Below, piece by piece: positions 35,694-47,319 of a DNA stretch of 64,000 nt (the first letter of the stretch is position 1; the number at the start of each line of letters is the position of its first letter). Location of the stretch: positions 1-64,000 of the forward strand of contig VDFB02114857.1 in NCBI GenBank assembly GCA_007258455.2. Direction: 5' to 3'. The stretch is from Sequoia sempervirens. Lineage: Eukaryota; Streptophyta; Pinopsida; Cupressales; Cupressaceae. Position numbers and translations under genes: made by a program. The notes below the pieces were generated by a model, which saw nothing but the letters and a program-made list of their open reading frames with translations, was not told where the DNA came from and ran no database searches.

Positions 35694-37832
35694 TGTAATG
35701 TCCCCATTTTAGCCCTACGCTCTTCAATTGGATTTATCCTATTTCTAGAAATTCATAGGCTAAGCTGAAACAGAAAATTAGGGTTTCCTCTTTCAGATGC
35801 TTTTTCGAGGGTTTGCATGTAAAAGGTTTCTGGGTTTCTCTGGGTTTTTTAGAGACCTCAAGGGTGGTGTGACATGCATCTGAATCTGACAATCTTTCCA
35901 GGCACTTACTATTTATAGTAAGTTATGATGGTTACCCGGTTTGTGCTCAATTGATATTTGGAAACACTTACTATTTATAGTAAGTCGTGATACTGTTTAG
36001 TTGGCATTCAGAGGATGTTGTGCAAACTTACTATTTATAGCAGTTTGCTATTTTTAGCAAGTCTATCTTTTAGCAGTATCGGTCTAGCAGCAGTTCAATC
36101 CTTTGTAGTTCACTGTTCAGTTGTTCAGTTTGCTTTCTGTTGGGTTTTGATCTGAATTTACTATTTATAGCAGTTGGCTATTTTTATTAAGTCTAACTTT
36201 GGCAGAGGCATCATCAGCAGTTCAACTCAAGTCATCTTGCTATCCATCAGTTTCAGTTTTGGCATTGGCTTTGGTTATCTCCATGGACTGAGTTTTATAC
36301 TTAGTCAATTTCATGATTTTCAGTTGTACCCCACACCTAGGCTTAATAACTTCATGTTGTTTTTAAAGAGGGAACATTAAGGGATCAAGTGAGCATTTAA
36401 TTATTTAATAAACGCTTTATTGTTGCAGTATGGAATTGGATGCCTAAACGGGAAGTTGAATAATGTTTTATTATTTCAAAAAGTAAATGCTTAAAGGTGG
36501 CGTCTCTCTTGGAAGTTGAAGTGATTCGACTTCTTGGAATTTGAAGTGTTTCTTTTGCCAATTAAAGCTTATATATTGAGGCTTTTTGGAGAGATGATGA
36601 TGTTATGTTTTGGAAAGCAAAGTTATATTGCTGGACTGAATCTAGAACCTGGCTGAGGGGTAGCTTAGCAAACCTGGCTAAGGGGAAGCTTAGCAAACAC
36701 ATCTTTCTTCGGGCCTGAAACTATGGCTTCCTAGAAAGTTTTCTAAAGACCATGCTTCATTCAGGAGTGTGGATAGTGCTTAATTTCAGATTTTAATTTT
36801 AGGCAGATTGCTGGTTTATATTCTGTTTGTACTGCTGATGATAATGGCTGAAGCGAACTTCTGTTGATAGCTTCTCCTCTGAAATTTATTTCATTTTGGG
36901 TACTGGCCCATGCTATTTAACTGTGAAGGGCACCTAAGTCTGCAAGTTTTCAGATTTTAATATTGAAGTTTGGATTTTTAGATGCAAGTCGACCTCCTTG
37001 AGAGGCCGTACCATTTCTTGCTGACTTTGGAATTCGTGCCAACTGTAGTTTGTTGTTTATGGTTCGAATTTCTTATTGGAAGATGGACGCCATGTTTAAG
37101 GGCTTCTTTTGACTGCTGTTTGAAGATCTCCGGAGCTGAATTGAAGAGTCTACATCCATTTTGGTGATTTCTCATCTTGTTGGTCTGATTTTCTGTATTT
37201 ACTCTTTCTGATCAGATTAGTTAGATATTGTTATAACGTTGATTGAGCTTCAATTCTATATCTTTTAGACATTGTAAAAGTTAGAGGAAGTGTTACTCTA
37301 ACCATTGATTGTTTTTGGAAGCATATCTTTCTAGTTTGCAGCTTAGTTCAATTATTGTAAAGCTTGTTAGTAGTACTAACAACTGCTAGTTTAGTTGCTG
37401 CAATTTATGTTTGTTTACACTCCCATGATTTAGTGGTTGAGTTTTGAATAATCATCTTTTATTAATATTGTTTCCCCATACGATAATAAGTGGTTGTGAG
37501 GATTGTATTTCCCCCCACAAAAATAAGTGGAAGAGAGGATTTAAATGGCTGGTTTGCCGCCTTTAATATTGTAATAATCTCACCCATTGAATAAGTGGAG
37601 TATCCCCACTGCTTGTGGATGCCTGCATCAACAGATGAATGTATTTCAGTTTTGATTATTACTAATGATCCCAATGCCATATGCTATCGCCTCGCCCTCA
37701 CTGGGGTCTTGGTGAACATTTTTGGCAAGGGTTACCTTTCAAGCTGATTTGTATTTGGAGCTAACGCTAACTAGTGGTTTGATGCTGGTTTGTGTGTTCA
37801 AATTTGGGGAAAAAAGTAAGGGGAATATTTCA
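35694..37832 (+). mobile_element. Solo LTR of the TGTAATGTCCCC family, in GL-3
   Basis: Starts TGTAATGTCCCCATTTT and ends GGGAATATTTCA, the same end as the copy at 4333. Flanks are GCGTG (35689-35693) and ATGTG (37833-37837), differing by two transitions. Removing it restores a continuous match to GL-2 (GTAGGYGT..CGTTG). Length is 2139 bp. U3 holds four copies of a TTACTATTTATAG hairpin motif (35904-36170). TTATATATTGAGG near 36571 may be the TATA box. Confidence 0.8.
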
Positions 37833-38173
37833 ATGTGCGTTGGGAGAATAGTTTATTTAAGTATTTATGTCAAATAATTCTTCCTTGTTCATTTCTAACT
37901 CTCATGCTCTGCATTTACTTGAGAAGTTAGAAATGCCATTAGAGTAGGCTTAATTGTAGTTGAACTTCTAAAAGAGAAAATCTTAGCTACGACGCTTGAA
38001 TTTTATAACCTTGTGTTCTTAGCTGAACAAGAAGATTGGCGAATTAGTTTTAGTTTACTTTAAGCAACATCAACAAAGAGGGAGCTTCCCCTCCTAATTC
38101 AAAGAGCAGTTTATTTGTGCATAGCTGTCCGTTTCTAATCCGCATTCCAGAGGTGCGAATTGAAACGCCAACA

Positions 38174-39460
38174 ACATCGACATTCCTGAAGCAGATGCCA
38201 CCAACAGAACGAAGGAAACTCGTACTGAAGAGAAAAACATTCCAGCTAATTAATGGGTTGTTGTATAAGATGGGGTCGGACCAGATTCTCAGGAGATGTG
38301 TAATAGAGGAAGAGATATTAGGTGTACTCAAAGAAGCACACGAGGGTCTAGCAGGAGGTCACATGGGTTCGGATGCCACGACAAGGAAAATCCTTTTGGC
38401 GGGCCTATGGTGGCCAACGATGCATACAAACGCCCAAGAGTGGGTGTTAGGCTGCGACACTTGCCAGAGGGTAGGGAAACCCTTGAAATGGTACTTCATG
38501 CCTTTATACCCATCCCAACCTTAGGAGTTGTTCGAGCGTTGGGGACTAGACTTTATTAGGCTGTTGAAAGTAAGTCAATTACATCGTTGCTGATATATAG
38601 TGGTTGCTACAGAATTTTTGACAAAGTGGCCAAAGGCTCAAGCATTGCTGGATAACACGACACAGAGTACGACGAGATTCATATACGAACATATAGTAAC
38701 ACGGTACAAGATTCCAATACAGATTACCAGTGACTGTGGGGGAAACTTCGTCAACCATGTCATTCGGTTGATGACGATGGAGTTTCGAATCTTCCATAAC
38801 TTGTCGAGCTCATACTACCTACGAGCCAACAGCCAAGCGAAGTCCACGAACAAGGTGCTGGTGTCGATTATTCATGTCATGTGGCGTAGAAGCGAACTAG
38901 GAGGAGAGACTACTAGTTGTCCTTTGGGCATATCGTACCACGTACAAGGTGACAATCGGGCACACGCCCTTTCAGTTGATGTATGGTTAGGAAGCGGTGG
39001 TGCCGATGGAGTACATGGTGCCGAGTCTAAGGATAGTTGTTGAGAACCGATTGGGCGACATAGAGAGTCTCAAGGAACGACTGTACCAACTCAACAAATT
39101 GGACGAACAGAGAGTAATGGCATAATGGGTGATGAAAACCATAGAGAGGAGAAGAAAATTTTGGCATGACAAACATCTTCGGTGAATGAATTTTCGGCTA
39201 GGACAGTTGGTTCTAAAATATAACAACCATAACAAAATCAAGCCAGGGAAGTTCAAGGTTCGGTGGCTCAGACCATTTAAAATCCGAGAGGTCTGCGATA
39301 ATGGTTCCATAAGGTTGGAAAATTTGGAAGGGTCATTGTTACCAGAAGCCATTAATGGGTCGAAGTTGAAATTGTACCAAGAGGAAGGAGAAGAAAGATA
39401 CAATTGCAATCAACATGCTTGGTTACACCACCAAGGAGGACTGGCTTGTGCATAAGGAGG
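38174..39460 (+). pseudogene. Gypsy integrase, inactive
   Basis: It begins in frame with the RNase H segment left of GL-3. Seen: the HHCC zinc region (HEGLAGGH, then CDTCQ, about 38340-38465), the first catalytic Asp (WGLDF, about 38540) and the second (TSDCGGNF, about 38730). The expected Glu is Lys (AKSTNK, about 38838). The C-terminal GPF-type segment KPGKFKVRWLRPF is at about 39240-39280. TAG codons fall at about 38521 and 38598. A shift lies near 38890. No chromodomain follows. Confidence 0.85.
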
Positions 39461-41378
39461 AAGCCACCAGAGAACAAGATTGGGGCTTAGGTGACAATAG
39501 GTATGTCGCAGAGGAGGACTAGGCCGCATCAGGCAAGGATAGGATCGTTGAAGAAAGGTTGGCCAATAAGAAAGTTGAAGGTATTGCAGTACCTCGGGTG
39601 CACAAGCATCTGACGAATGCAATATTTGGAACACCTTCTCTTTGGAAGAGAGTACATAGCCATTGGAAGTACTAGGCCCTATACAAAGGCATAAAGAAAG
39701 GGTACCTTGCCAAGGAACTGGATGAGGAAGCCCAAAGAGAGAAGGAAGAGAAAGTGGCGAAAGAACGAAGTGAGCGCCAACCAAGTGCCAGTGATAAAGA
39801 CGGAGAATGGTGGGATGATGAGCAATGGAGCGCGTACGCGGAGATTGGATTGTGTCTGAAGACAGTGATAATGACAGAGGATACTTTTGTAACACGTTGA
39901 TGGATTTATGGAAGATGTACTTAAGTATATGAGGGAAAATTGGTGGAAGACACCAAGGGTAGAGAAGGTGGTGATGGAGGACGGGCTATGGAGAGTCATA
40001 CCAAATCCAGCCGGGCTACCAACAGTGGACGAAGAGGACGTAACATGGTACCAGTAGTACGACAGGCAATGCGTTGATGGCAGTTTCAAAGGCATAAGTC
40101 CAGCCGCATTGGTGGACAAGTGGTTGGATATAAAATTCATGGGTACGTGTTGTGAGAAAGAGTGTTATAAGAGGCCTCTGTACACCTGTAAATGGCACTA
40201 CGCCTTGGAGTTGAAAGTTCGGAAAGGTGAGGAAAGTAGAGGTGTGAAAAGAAAAAACAACCAGGAGGAGAGAGAATAGAAAAAAGCAAAATATTGTGAA
40301 AGAAAAAAGAGACGAGCAGGAGAGAGAAAATAAAGACAAAGACAAGAAAGAAAAAAGAGATGGAGAGAAAAAAAAGGGATGGAGGAGAGAGAAAAAGAAG
40401 ACGGAGGAGAGAGAACAAAAGGAGACAAGGAGAGAGAAAAAGGAGATGCAGGAGAGGAAAAGGAGACGAGGAGAGAGAAAAAGGAGACAGAGGAGAGAGA
40501 AAGGAGACGAAGAGGAGAGAGAAAAAGAAGATGGAGAGGAGAGAGGAAAAAGAGATGGAGAAGAAAATAAAAGAAAAATTAAAAATATCAAGGAGCCCGA
40601 AAGGATTCAAGTTAAAAACATTAAAGAGGCGAATCATTAAAAATATTAAAATGGCAAATATCAGAGAAAGGGCCTTACAAAATTTCCATCTCAAGAGGCC
40701 GTACGATGAAGAAGGAATTGCCGTACGAATTGAGGAGAGCAAAAAGTTGAAGGATAAATATATGAAGGAAAAGGTAAAAGGTTACAAAATCACAAAATAG
40801 AAAAATTAAAATTGGTCGCAAGAAGTAAAGAGTCGGTAAACGCTGTACGGTATAACAAGAGGCAGTACAAGTTAAAAGGAAAAAATAATAAAGCCATACG
40901 AGTTTTGCAAGGAGTTAGGAAACGAGTTAGTGTACGAGCTTTGGAAGGGAAATCTGCATGAGACCTTGAAGAAGAGAAATCCGTACGGGGGTTTAAAATC
41001 GAAAGGTTGTACATTGGCCAATCAATAAGTTTGTAGGGGGTGAGAAGAAGGTTGGCATTCGGGAAGAATTTGCCATACAAAGAGATCACTTGACCGTACG
41101 AGGAAAAGAAGGGACCAACTCATGAGTTGAAGTAGAGAAGACCATACGAGTTGGCAAGGTTAAAAAATTCGTACGACTTTGTGAAGAAGAAAAATCCATA
41201 CGATTCTTTGAGGAAGAGAAGTCTGTACGGGTTGTGGAAGGAGAGAGGGCCGTACCATTTTGGAGGATTAAGAGGGTCGTACGCTTCATTAAAGGAAGTA
41301 TCGTCGAGAGCAGGTTACAAGCCGTGAGAGAGTTATTCTAACTGCTAGCAATTAGCATTTAAAACAAGCATTTCAAAT
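39461..41378 (+). repeat. Gypsy post-integrase spacer: decayed acidic ORF, purine tract, GTACG array
   Basis: 39461-39900 has readable K/E-rich text (LDEEAQREKEEKVAKE). 40250-40570 is an almost pure purine tract, (GGAGA)n-like. 40680-41330 has a CGTACGA or CCGTACG motif every 25-45 bp in purine-rich context (about 15 occurrences, for example 40699, 41139, 41169, 41224, 41277). Long open frames over the purine tract are low-complexity K/E/R and are not counted as a gene. Confidence 0.65.
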
Positions 41379-44300
41379 ATGGAGGGTAAGTGTTGTGAAT
41401 TCGAAGCACATTGGTGTTATCACGAGAATAAATATCGCCAAGAGAAGAAGATGGCAGCCAGTACCAACAAAGGCAAGAAGCTGCAATTCATTCGGCCAAA
41501 AATTGTAGGAAACCCAGCCATGGCGAGAGGAAGCGACGACACAGTCACACATAAGACAATCACATGGGAGAGTCTCAACAACACAGAGTGTCGCTCGTGG
41601 TGGCTTTCAATGCTAGACTTACATATACTCAAAAAGGCCCTAGAAAGAGCACAGGTAGACAAGGCAACACAACTGCCATTTTTTAATGCCAGAGAATTTG
41701 AGCCTTATTTACACCAGTTGATAACTAGCTATGATAGGCACGACCATTGATCAATAATCAAGTACAGGGGTTATGAAGTCATGGTGTGGTATGACGCTCC
41801 AGAGTTCACGAGGGTTTTTGGGATTCCCTCTCGAGGGCTTGCACCTACAAACCGCTTGAAAAGTTGACGAAGCAAAAGGAGGCCCTCGTAGCAAGAGTCT
41901 GCAGGTCTAACCTTACACAACAGGAGAAAGATAGCATTTGGGGTGCCGAAAATAGGGGATTGCGGAAGAACTTCCTCGGCAATGCCGAGTGGAAGTGTGT
42001 GCTCGACTTGATTAAGAGTAGACTCACGGGTGCCAGTAGGGCATCCGATATTGCAGTTTGGATGATAGGGTTGATGATTGGATTGGCTACCGGTGTTGTG
42101 TATAATTGGGCAATTGGACTTTCAAAGTGTATGAGGGACTTTATGTGTCTTCGACACAAAGCCTTTTACATGATGCGACATGCCATAGGGCTTCTATTGG
42201 ATGCAATTCATTGGCAGGTGCTTGCTAGTCATTGGGCGAACTATAGTTGTTGGCAGAGATTGAAGATGGCCGACCCACCGTATTCTATTGGGCCAACCTT
42301 GGCGTATAGAGCACAGGAGATGAGATGTAGTAGTCTGCATTGTTGACAAAGAGGAGACAACAGATAGATAGCGCACCACCGAGGCCGAATGAAGAGGAGC
42401 AGGATGATGAGAAAGACGAAGAGCAGAGTGGAGAGGGCGACACACTGAGTATAGAGGAGGTGGCTATTGATGTGTCGTTGAATGAGGATGATGAGATGAG
42501 CATAGACGAAGTTTTAGTAGCTGTAGAGGCTGGGTTGTAGGAGGTGGAGGCACTCATTGTCGACCCACCAAATGTGCCCCAATAGGCGATTCCTATAGTC
42601 CCTTCGCTGGCAGTAGAAAGGGCCCCGACAACATCCACATTGGTAGTAGTGGCCACAGGCGAAGAAGGAGAAGAGGATGACGATGCATTCGATGCTTGGC
42701 TTGGCGGGATGGGTACACAAGCACAGACCCCTTCGGCATTGCCAGGGATGGCCAAGGAGTCGATACATATTTCGATCCAAGAGACCACATAGCCGAGCAC
42801 TCAGGTGACTGTCTAGCCTGAACTGAGTGTCCAGCCGTAGCCAACCACCCAACCGGTGAGCGCACAGGAGAGTACACAATAGGTTCTGCCAAGCACTCAG
42901 CCACCATTGAGCACTGCACTGAGCACATAGCTAGGTGGGCAGAGAGGGGGCACTTCGTTTGGCCGAGTTGTACTTGTCTCACCGCCACAACACTACCATT
43001 TGGTAGCAAGGCCGGCCGCATGGATAACTCCACTATAATGTCCCCTTCTTAGTAGCCACTCAAGGAGGTCGCTTAGCCTTTTTAATTCCCGAAGGCTAAT
43101 GTCGAAATTAGGGAATCATTTACTTAATTATTTAATATTTCCTAAGTCTTAAATTAAATTTAAAAGGGTGATATTAAGTAATTAATAAATAATGTTTATA
43201 AAGTGACTAAGTGAAATATTTTAAAAAGGGGAACTATATAAAAAGTCACTTTATGATTGTGAAGGAGAAAATATAAAGAAAAAAGAGCTCATTTTGTGGA
43301 ATCACTCTTGAATGAATATTTCTCATGGAAATATAAGAAATATTGGTCGAACTTCTCTGGTTGTGGGTTTTAGAAACCCTATAGCCCCATTTCGGTTGTG
43401 GAATATCAACCCTAGCAAGGAATCGTAGTGATTACAAAGTTACATATTGTGAAGTCGAGTTTGGAGCAAGTTTTGGAAGAAGGGAAACACAGTTATAATC
43501 TGATTTTCGTGATTTTTATTTCTGAGTTTTGCTGCTTCAATGGGTTGATTTTTTAATGCTGCATACACACCATTGAGGGCGTGACTTTATGGGAAAGCCT
43601 TAGGCACATCATTTTCAGGCATTGGAGTCATGAAAAAGACATGAATATATGATTCTGGGCGAGTTAAGAGGAAAAACGTGTTTGGAGAAGTATAAACGAC
43701 TGTCTTCTTACTACAGCTAGGTTGTGGTTGCTGCCGGTGAGTTTTGGGAAGGCGTTTGAAGTTTCTAAAGGTTAGGCGCACTGCTAAACAGGAGAAACGA
43801 CTGGCAAGAAGTGAAGTTTGGTAGCTGCTGCTATTTTCTGGGCACCCCTGAGTCGTTTCCAGCACCTTCAAGTTGGGATTTGAATCGAATTTCAGGTTGG
43901 AGTTTTCTTTGTTTTATGTTTTGTAGAATCTGGGTTTGTAGCTACCTTTCCATCCCTCTGTGAGGTGTTAGGGACTGTCATTAAAATCTGGAGCTGTTAT
44001 ATGTAATTCTTTGATATTGTACACTCAGAAAAATACATTTAATATTGCTGTTATAGTCCTAAAATATTTCTGAGTCATTTCTAGACTGTGAGAAGAGTCT
44101 TAGCTGAGTGGTCTTCTAGTTATGCACTGCTAATGTCTGAAATGAAAAGAAATACTGTTATATGATCTGCTGTAAGTCGTGGTGCTGTTAAGGGAGTCTT
44201 AGAAGAAGGGTTGTGTATTTAATGCTGGTTCAGTCTTTGGTCATGTGATTCTATTTTCAAGTGTACTGCTGGTTAAGAAATGCAAATGAACAATGAGCAT

Positions 44301-45190
44301 ACAGTCCTTGTCTAGTTTGTATGTCTTCAACATTGAATATCTTACGTTTATGCATCATAACTCATATTGTTGATTGAACTGAGAACCCACAATCAGTCAT
44401 ATGGCAAAAACATATCTATTCTAGTTTGAAACTTTACATCCACGCTGTGCAATCCCGTCACCCTCATGACCGAGGTGGCAAAGGCGGACACAGCCAGGGG
44501 AGTCGGCCTCCAGTGAGGACGAGTTGGCAGGATCAGTACGAATGACACCGCCAGACCCTCACAGCGATGCTTCAGAACGAGGGGTTGACCGAATGTGCCG
44601 ACAATTGAGATGATGGATGAGATGATGGCAGCTTGGTAGCCAAGCCGACTGGCAGCAACAGGAAGGCATGGTAGGATTCTCATAGTGCTCCATGGTATGG
44701 AGCAATGCTATTGAGACATCTATTTTGCGATGGCGCCAACAGGCACTCCTCGTAGACGTGGTTGAAGATACACGAGACAAGGCTTTGGCATAGGTAGCCT
44801 AGAGTCGTACGGAGCTCGCGAAGCAGATCCGCAAGCCATTGGAGTAGCTGGCTCAGGTGATGGTAGAGTAGGCACGGGTGTTGGTGGCAAAGGATGAAAT
44901 GTTGAGTGAGAAGGGCAAGCAGTTGGCTGAGAGGGATACATAGCTAGAGGAGGCACAACGGCTAGCAGGGGAGAGGGAGATTCAGTTGATTGAAAAGGAC
45001 AAGAACTTGGTGGGCACGAAAGAGGAATTGGCAGCTGCACAAGCCAAACTTGCTGAGGTAGTGAAGATGGTGAAGTTAGCACGAAAGCGGCATAAGATAG
45101 CCACCCAGAAGCTCTAGCGCCTTCAGCAGCAGTTGACTATGACCCCATCCTCGTCCATACATCCAGGGGTACACTCTCACCCTCCCTCCT
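41379..45190 (+). pseudogene. Gypsy additional 3' ORF, split by a solo LTR
   Basis: The ATG at 41379 starts an N-terminal domain (to about 42340) with ITWESLNN, then EFTRVFGIPSRG (about 41802-41837) and a helical part. An acidic P/Q-rich linker runs 42340-43033, and a heptad coiled coil at 44830-45120 ends near SSSIHPG. A TGA at about 41748 suits CGA. Shifts lie near 41860 and 42340. In the linker frame all seven stops are TAG (42538, 42583, 42790, 42814, 42838, 42880, 42928) where CAG fits. The layout (FGIP domain, acidic linker, coiled coil) parallels the GL proteins. Confidence 0.65.
43034..44438 (+). mobile_element. Solo LTR of the TGTAATGTCCCC family, in the gypsy 3' ORF
   Basis: Starts TATAATGTCCCCTTC (the terminal TG is now TA), ends AACTTTACA, and is flanked by TCCAC (43029-43033 and 44439-44443). 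TATA box CTATATAAAAAG is at about 43226. Length is 1405 bp with no coding region. Confidence 0.85.
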
Positions 45191-45245
45191 GTTAATTCCC
45201 TTTTTGTACCCCATTTTTTCATTTTCAATCGTCTGGAAGACGACT

Positions 45246-45263
45246 ACTTTATCGGGGGGATGA
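45246..45263 (+). other. Polypurine tract of the gypsy element
   Basis: ATCGGGGGGATGA directly before the 3' LTR start at 45264. It primes plus-strand DNA synthesis in intact elements. Confidence 0.8.
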
Positions 45264-45640
45264 TGTAGCCGGTTGAAAGTGTACTTAGTCGGCCGTGAGT
45301 AATAAATAAGACTTAGTTTAGTATTTCATGTATTTGTCTTGTCATGTTGTCATATTAGTTAGTGGTTTGGGAATTAGTTCCGGATGGAATAATTAGTGTA
45401 ATGAAGGGATGTGATGGTTGGTCCTTCAACCACTATCCACGCACTATATGCTTTCAGAGTCATGTAGTTAATGGATATACTTTTGCTATGATTGTTCATG
45501 TTATGATGGTACTGGCATATGTTCGATCAATAAAGACAAGTGTGATGATTTTATGCATTATATTCTAGTACTGTGTTATGTTTTATAAGTGATTCTTATT
45601 TACTCCTTGCGTATGTTGGAATTCATTCTATGAGTAAACA
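45264..45640 (+). repeat. 3' LTR of the gypsy element
   Basis: Starts TGTAGCCGGTTGAAAG and ends GAGTAAACA. It has about 15 extra bases (near 45500) relative to the 5' LTR. Confidence 0.9.
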
Positions 45641-45645
45641 CACTG

Positions 45646-47316
45646 GTGAATCCTTGATGAATCCACTCACAAATTAGCTAGGAGGGTTTTTGTCCATGAA
45701 ACCTATTTTTGTTGTAGGGTTTTCATACTAGGGCAAAAAGATGAACAATTGCTCAGTCTCCAAAATTGGGATTTGAAAATAAAATGCCAAAAATGAATTT
45801 TACTTTGGAAGCTCTCCTTTTTTGTAAAATCCCCACTTAGAATTACATGATATTTTCTGATATTTTCAGTTTGACACATGTATCATTTTGTCCAATGGTT
45901 TGCATGCTGATTGAACTAAGTGTTTCAATGGTTTGGAAGTTGCATATCATTTACATTAAACTCAAAAAGAAGACAACTTAATACATTGCATCATTTCAGT
46001 ACATGAGTTCATCCAGTACACTCCAAATGAGACACAAAATCTTTAACACTTGTATTTCTGAACACTAGCATCAATAGCAATATATACTCAAAAATTATAA
46101 GTTACAGTGCCCAATATTTTAAATACCAATTTCGAATGACTCCAAAAATGTATGGCCGCTTCTCGTAAATGATACGCCTAGCAACAAGTCCAGACTGAAG
46201 GTGAAGATTGATGCTGAGTGTGGCAGCAATACCACAACTAGAAATGGTGACAGTTTGGTTCCCACGCACCCAGAAATACCACACGCCTGTCTGCAATGTT
46301 CCACGACCTCCTATGCAGCTCCAGGTATCCTCCAACAGGGTGGTTCACACTCAGAACCTCACATCCCTCTGATTATAGACCTGAGGGCAAGTATTAATGG
46401 CAGTGTCTAACTTCACAAGTGCAACAATAGCATAATAGAAAGGCTTGTGACCTCCTTTAACCTCTTGTGACTCACACGACCCTTGGAAAGTGCCCATGAC
46501 CTCCCATACAATATTGCTACATCTCCAAACTGAGTGTGTAATGGCTGCACAGAGGTATAGGTGACCACAACTTCAAGGTATCCAATGTCCAATCAAGAAT
46601 GAGAACAATGAATGCGCTCAACTCAATATATGAAGCAATAAAACCCTTCAACCTTATGCCCTTGCAATATAGTTACCTCAATAATGGTCGACTAACAACA
46701 TGAAGTCTTTAACCCCAAAATATGCAATAATATGGCGGCCAATGTCCATTGTGCAAATGCTCTCAAATCTGAGTGATAACCTTAACCTCAAATGTGCAAG
46801 AAATGTATATTGTTACTCCACAAATTTGTTTCCGCAGGAGACTCAAATTTGGCAATATCATGCAACTGTGAAAGACCTGTATGATCCCTCTAACTAGACT
46901 AGCTAGGGTGGAATCGTTTAATCGTCGAAACTAGTTGCCCTAGGGTTTCTGTCCCTACAACCAAGAACTCCAAAAAGCTACTCAAAGTATCAATTAGAGA
47001 AAATAAGCAAGCATAATTCAAATGAGCTCGATTTCCACTTTATATATGACTTGCACTTTTCTCACTCATAAAATAAAATAAAGTGACTTTATAAAGTTCC
47101 CCTTTTAAATATTTCCCCAAAGTCACTTTATAACACCTTTTAATTTAATTATTCAATATCACCTTATAAATATTCTTTTTCCCACCAGGCAACGTTAAAT
47201 AATTAAATTAACCAATTCCCTTCCCTTGACTATAGCCTACAAAAATTAAATGGGCTATGAAAATTAAATGGGCTAATTAGTCCACCTAGAGCGATCATTG
47301 AGAAGGGGACATTACA
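45646..47316 (-). repeat. 3' LTR of a chromodomain gypsy, left end uncertain
   Basis: On the minus strand it starts TGTAATGTCCCCTTCTC at 47316, directly after the purine tract GGGAAAGGAGGAC. TATA-like CATATATAAAG is at about 47047. No clear CA end was found before the big gypsy LTR. The gypsy may have inserted into this LTR, in which case the rest lies left of 21956. A weaker option is an end at 45655 (ATCCT outside). Confidence 0.55.
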
Positions 47317-47319
47317 GTC

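Larger units (their letters stand above)
27042..38173 (+). mobile_element. GL-3: giant LTR-like element in gypsy pol, split twice
   Basis: Starts TGTTGTACCCCAAATT (the same 16 bases as GL-2) and ends ACGCCAACA. Target copies are ACATT (27037-27041) and ACATC (38174-38178). Removing the element joins the gypsy RNase H end to integrase in frame. Own sequence is 27042-30337, 35146-35693 and 37838-38173, about 4.2 kb. The rest is GL-4 and a solo LTR. Order: start, 235-bp tandem array, ORF remnant, TATA (35254), AATAAA (35585), conserved box (38078-38108), end. Confidence 0.8.
21961..45640 (+). mobile_element. Ty3/gypsy element, tRNA-Asp primed, two LTRs, nested insertions
   Basis: LTRs 21961-22322 and 45264-45640, PBS 22325, gag, protease, RT, RNase H, integrase, extra 3' ORF and polypurine tract, in order. 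Flanks are CATTG (21956-21960) and CACTG (45641-45645), a 5-bp duplication with one C/T change. Without GL-3 and the solo LTR at 43034 the element is about 11.1 kb. A tRNA-Asp PBS and a long region after integrase are features of the Tat/Athila branch. By hand count the LTRs differ at about 25 of 362 positions, some 20 of them transitions, plus one 15-bp indel. Every enzyme has lost a key residue, so the copy is dead. Confidence 0.85.

Noticed and set aside
40296..40800. Overlapping K/E/R-rich open frames as a gene
   Set aside because: They arise from a purine tract that is open in several frames, with no domain and no context.
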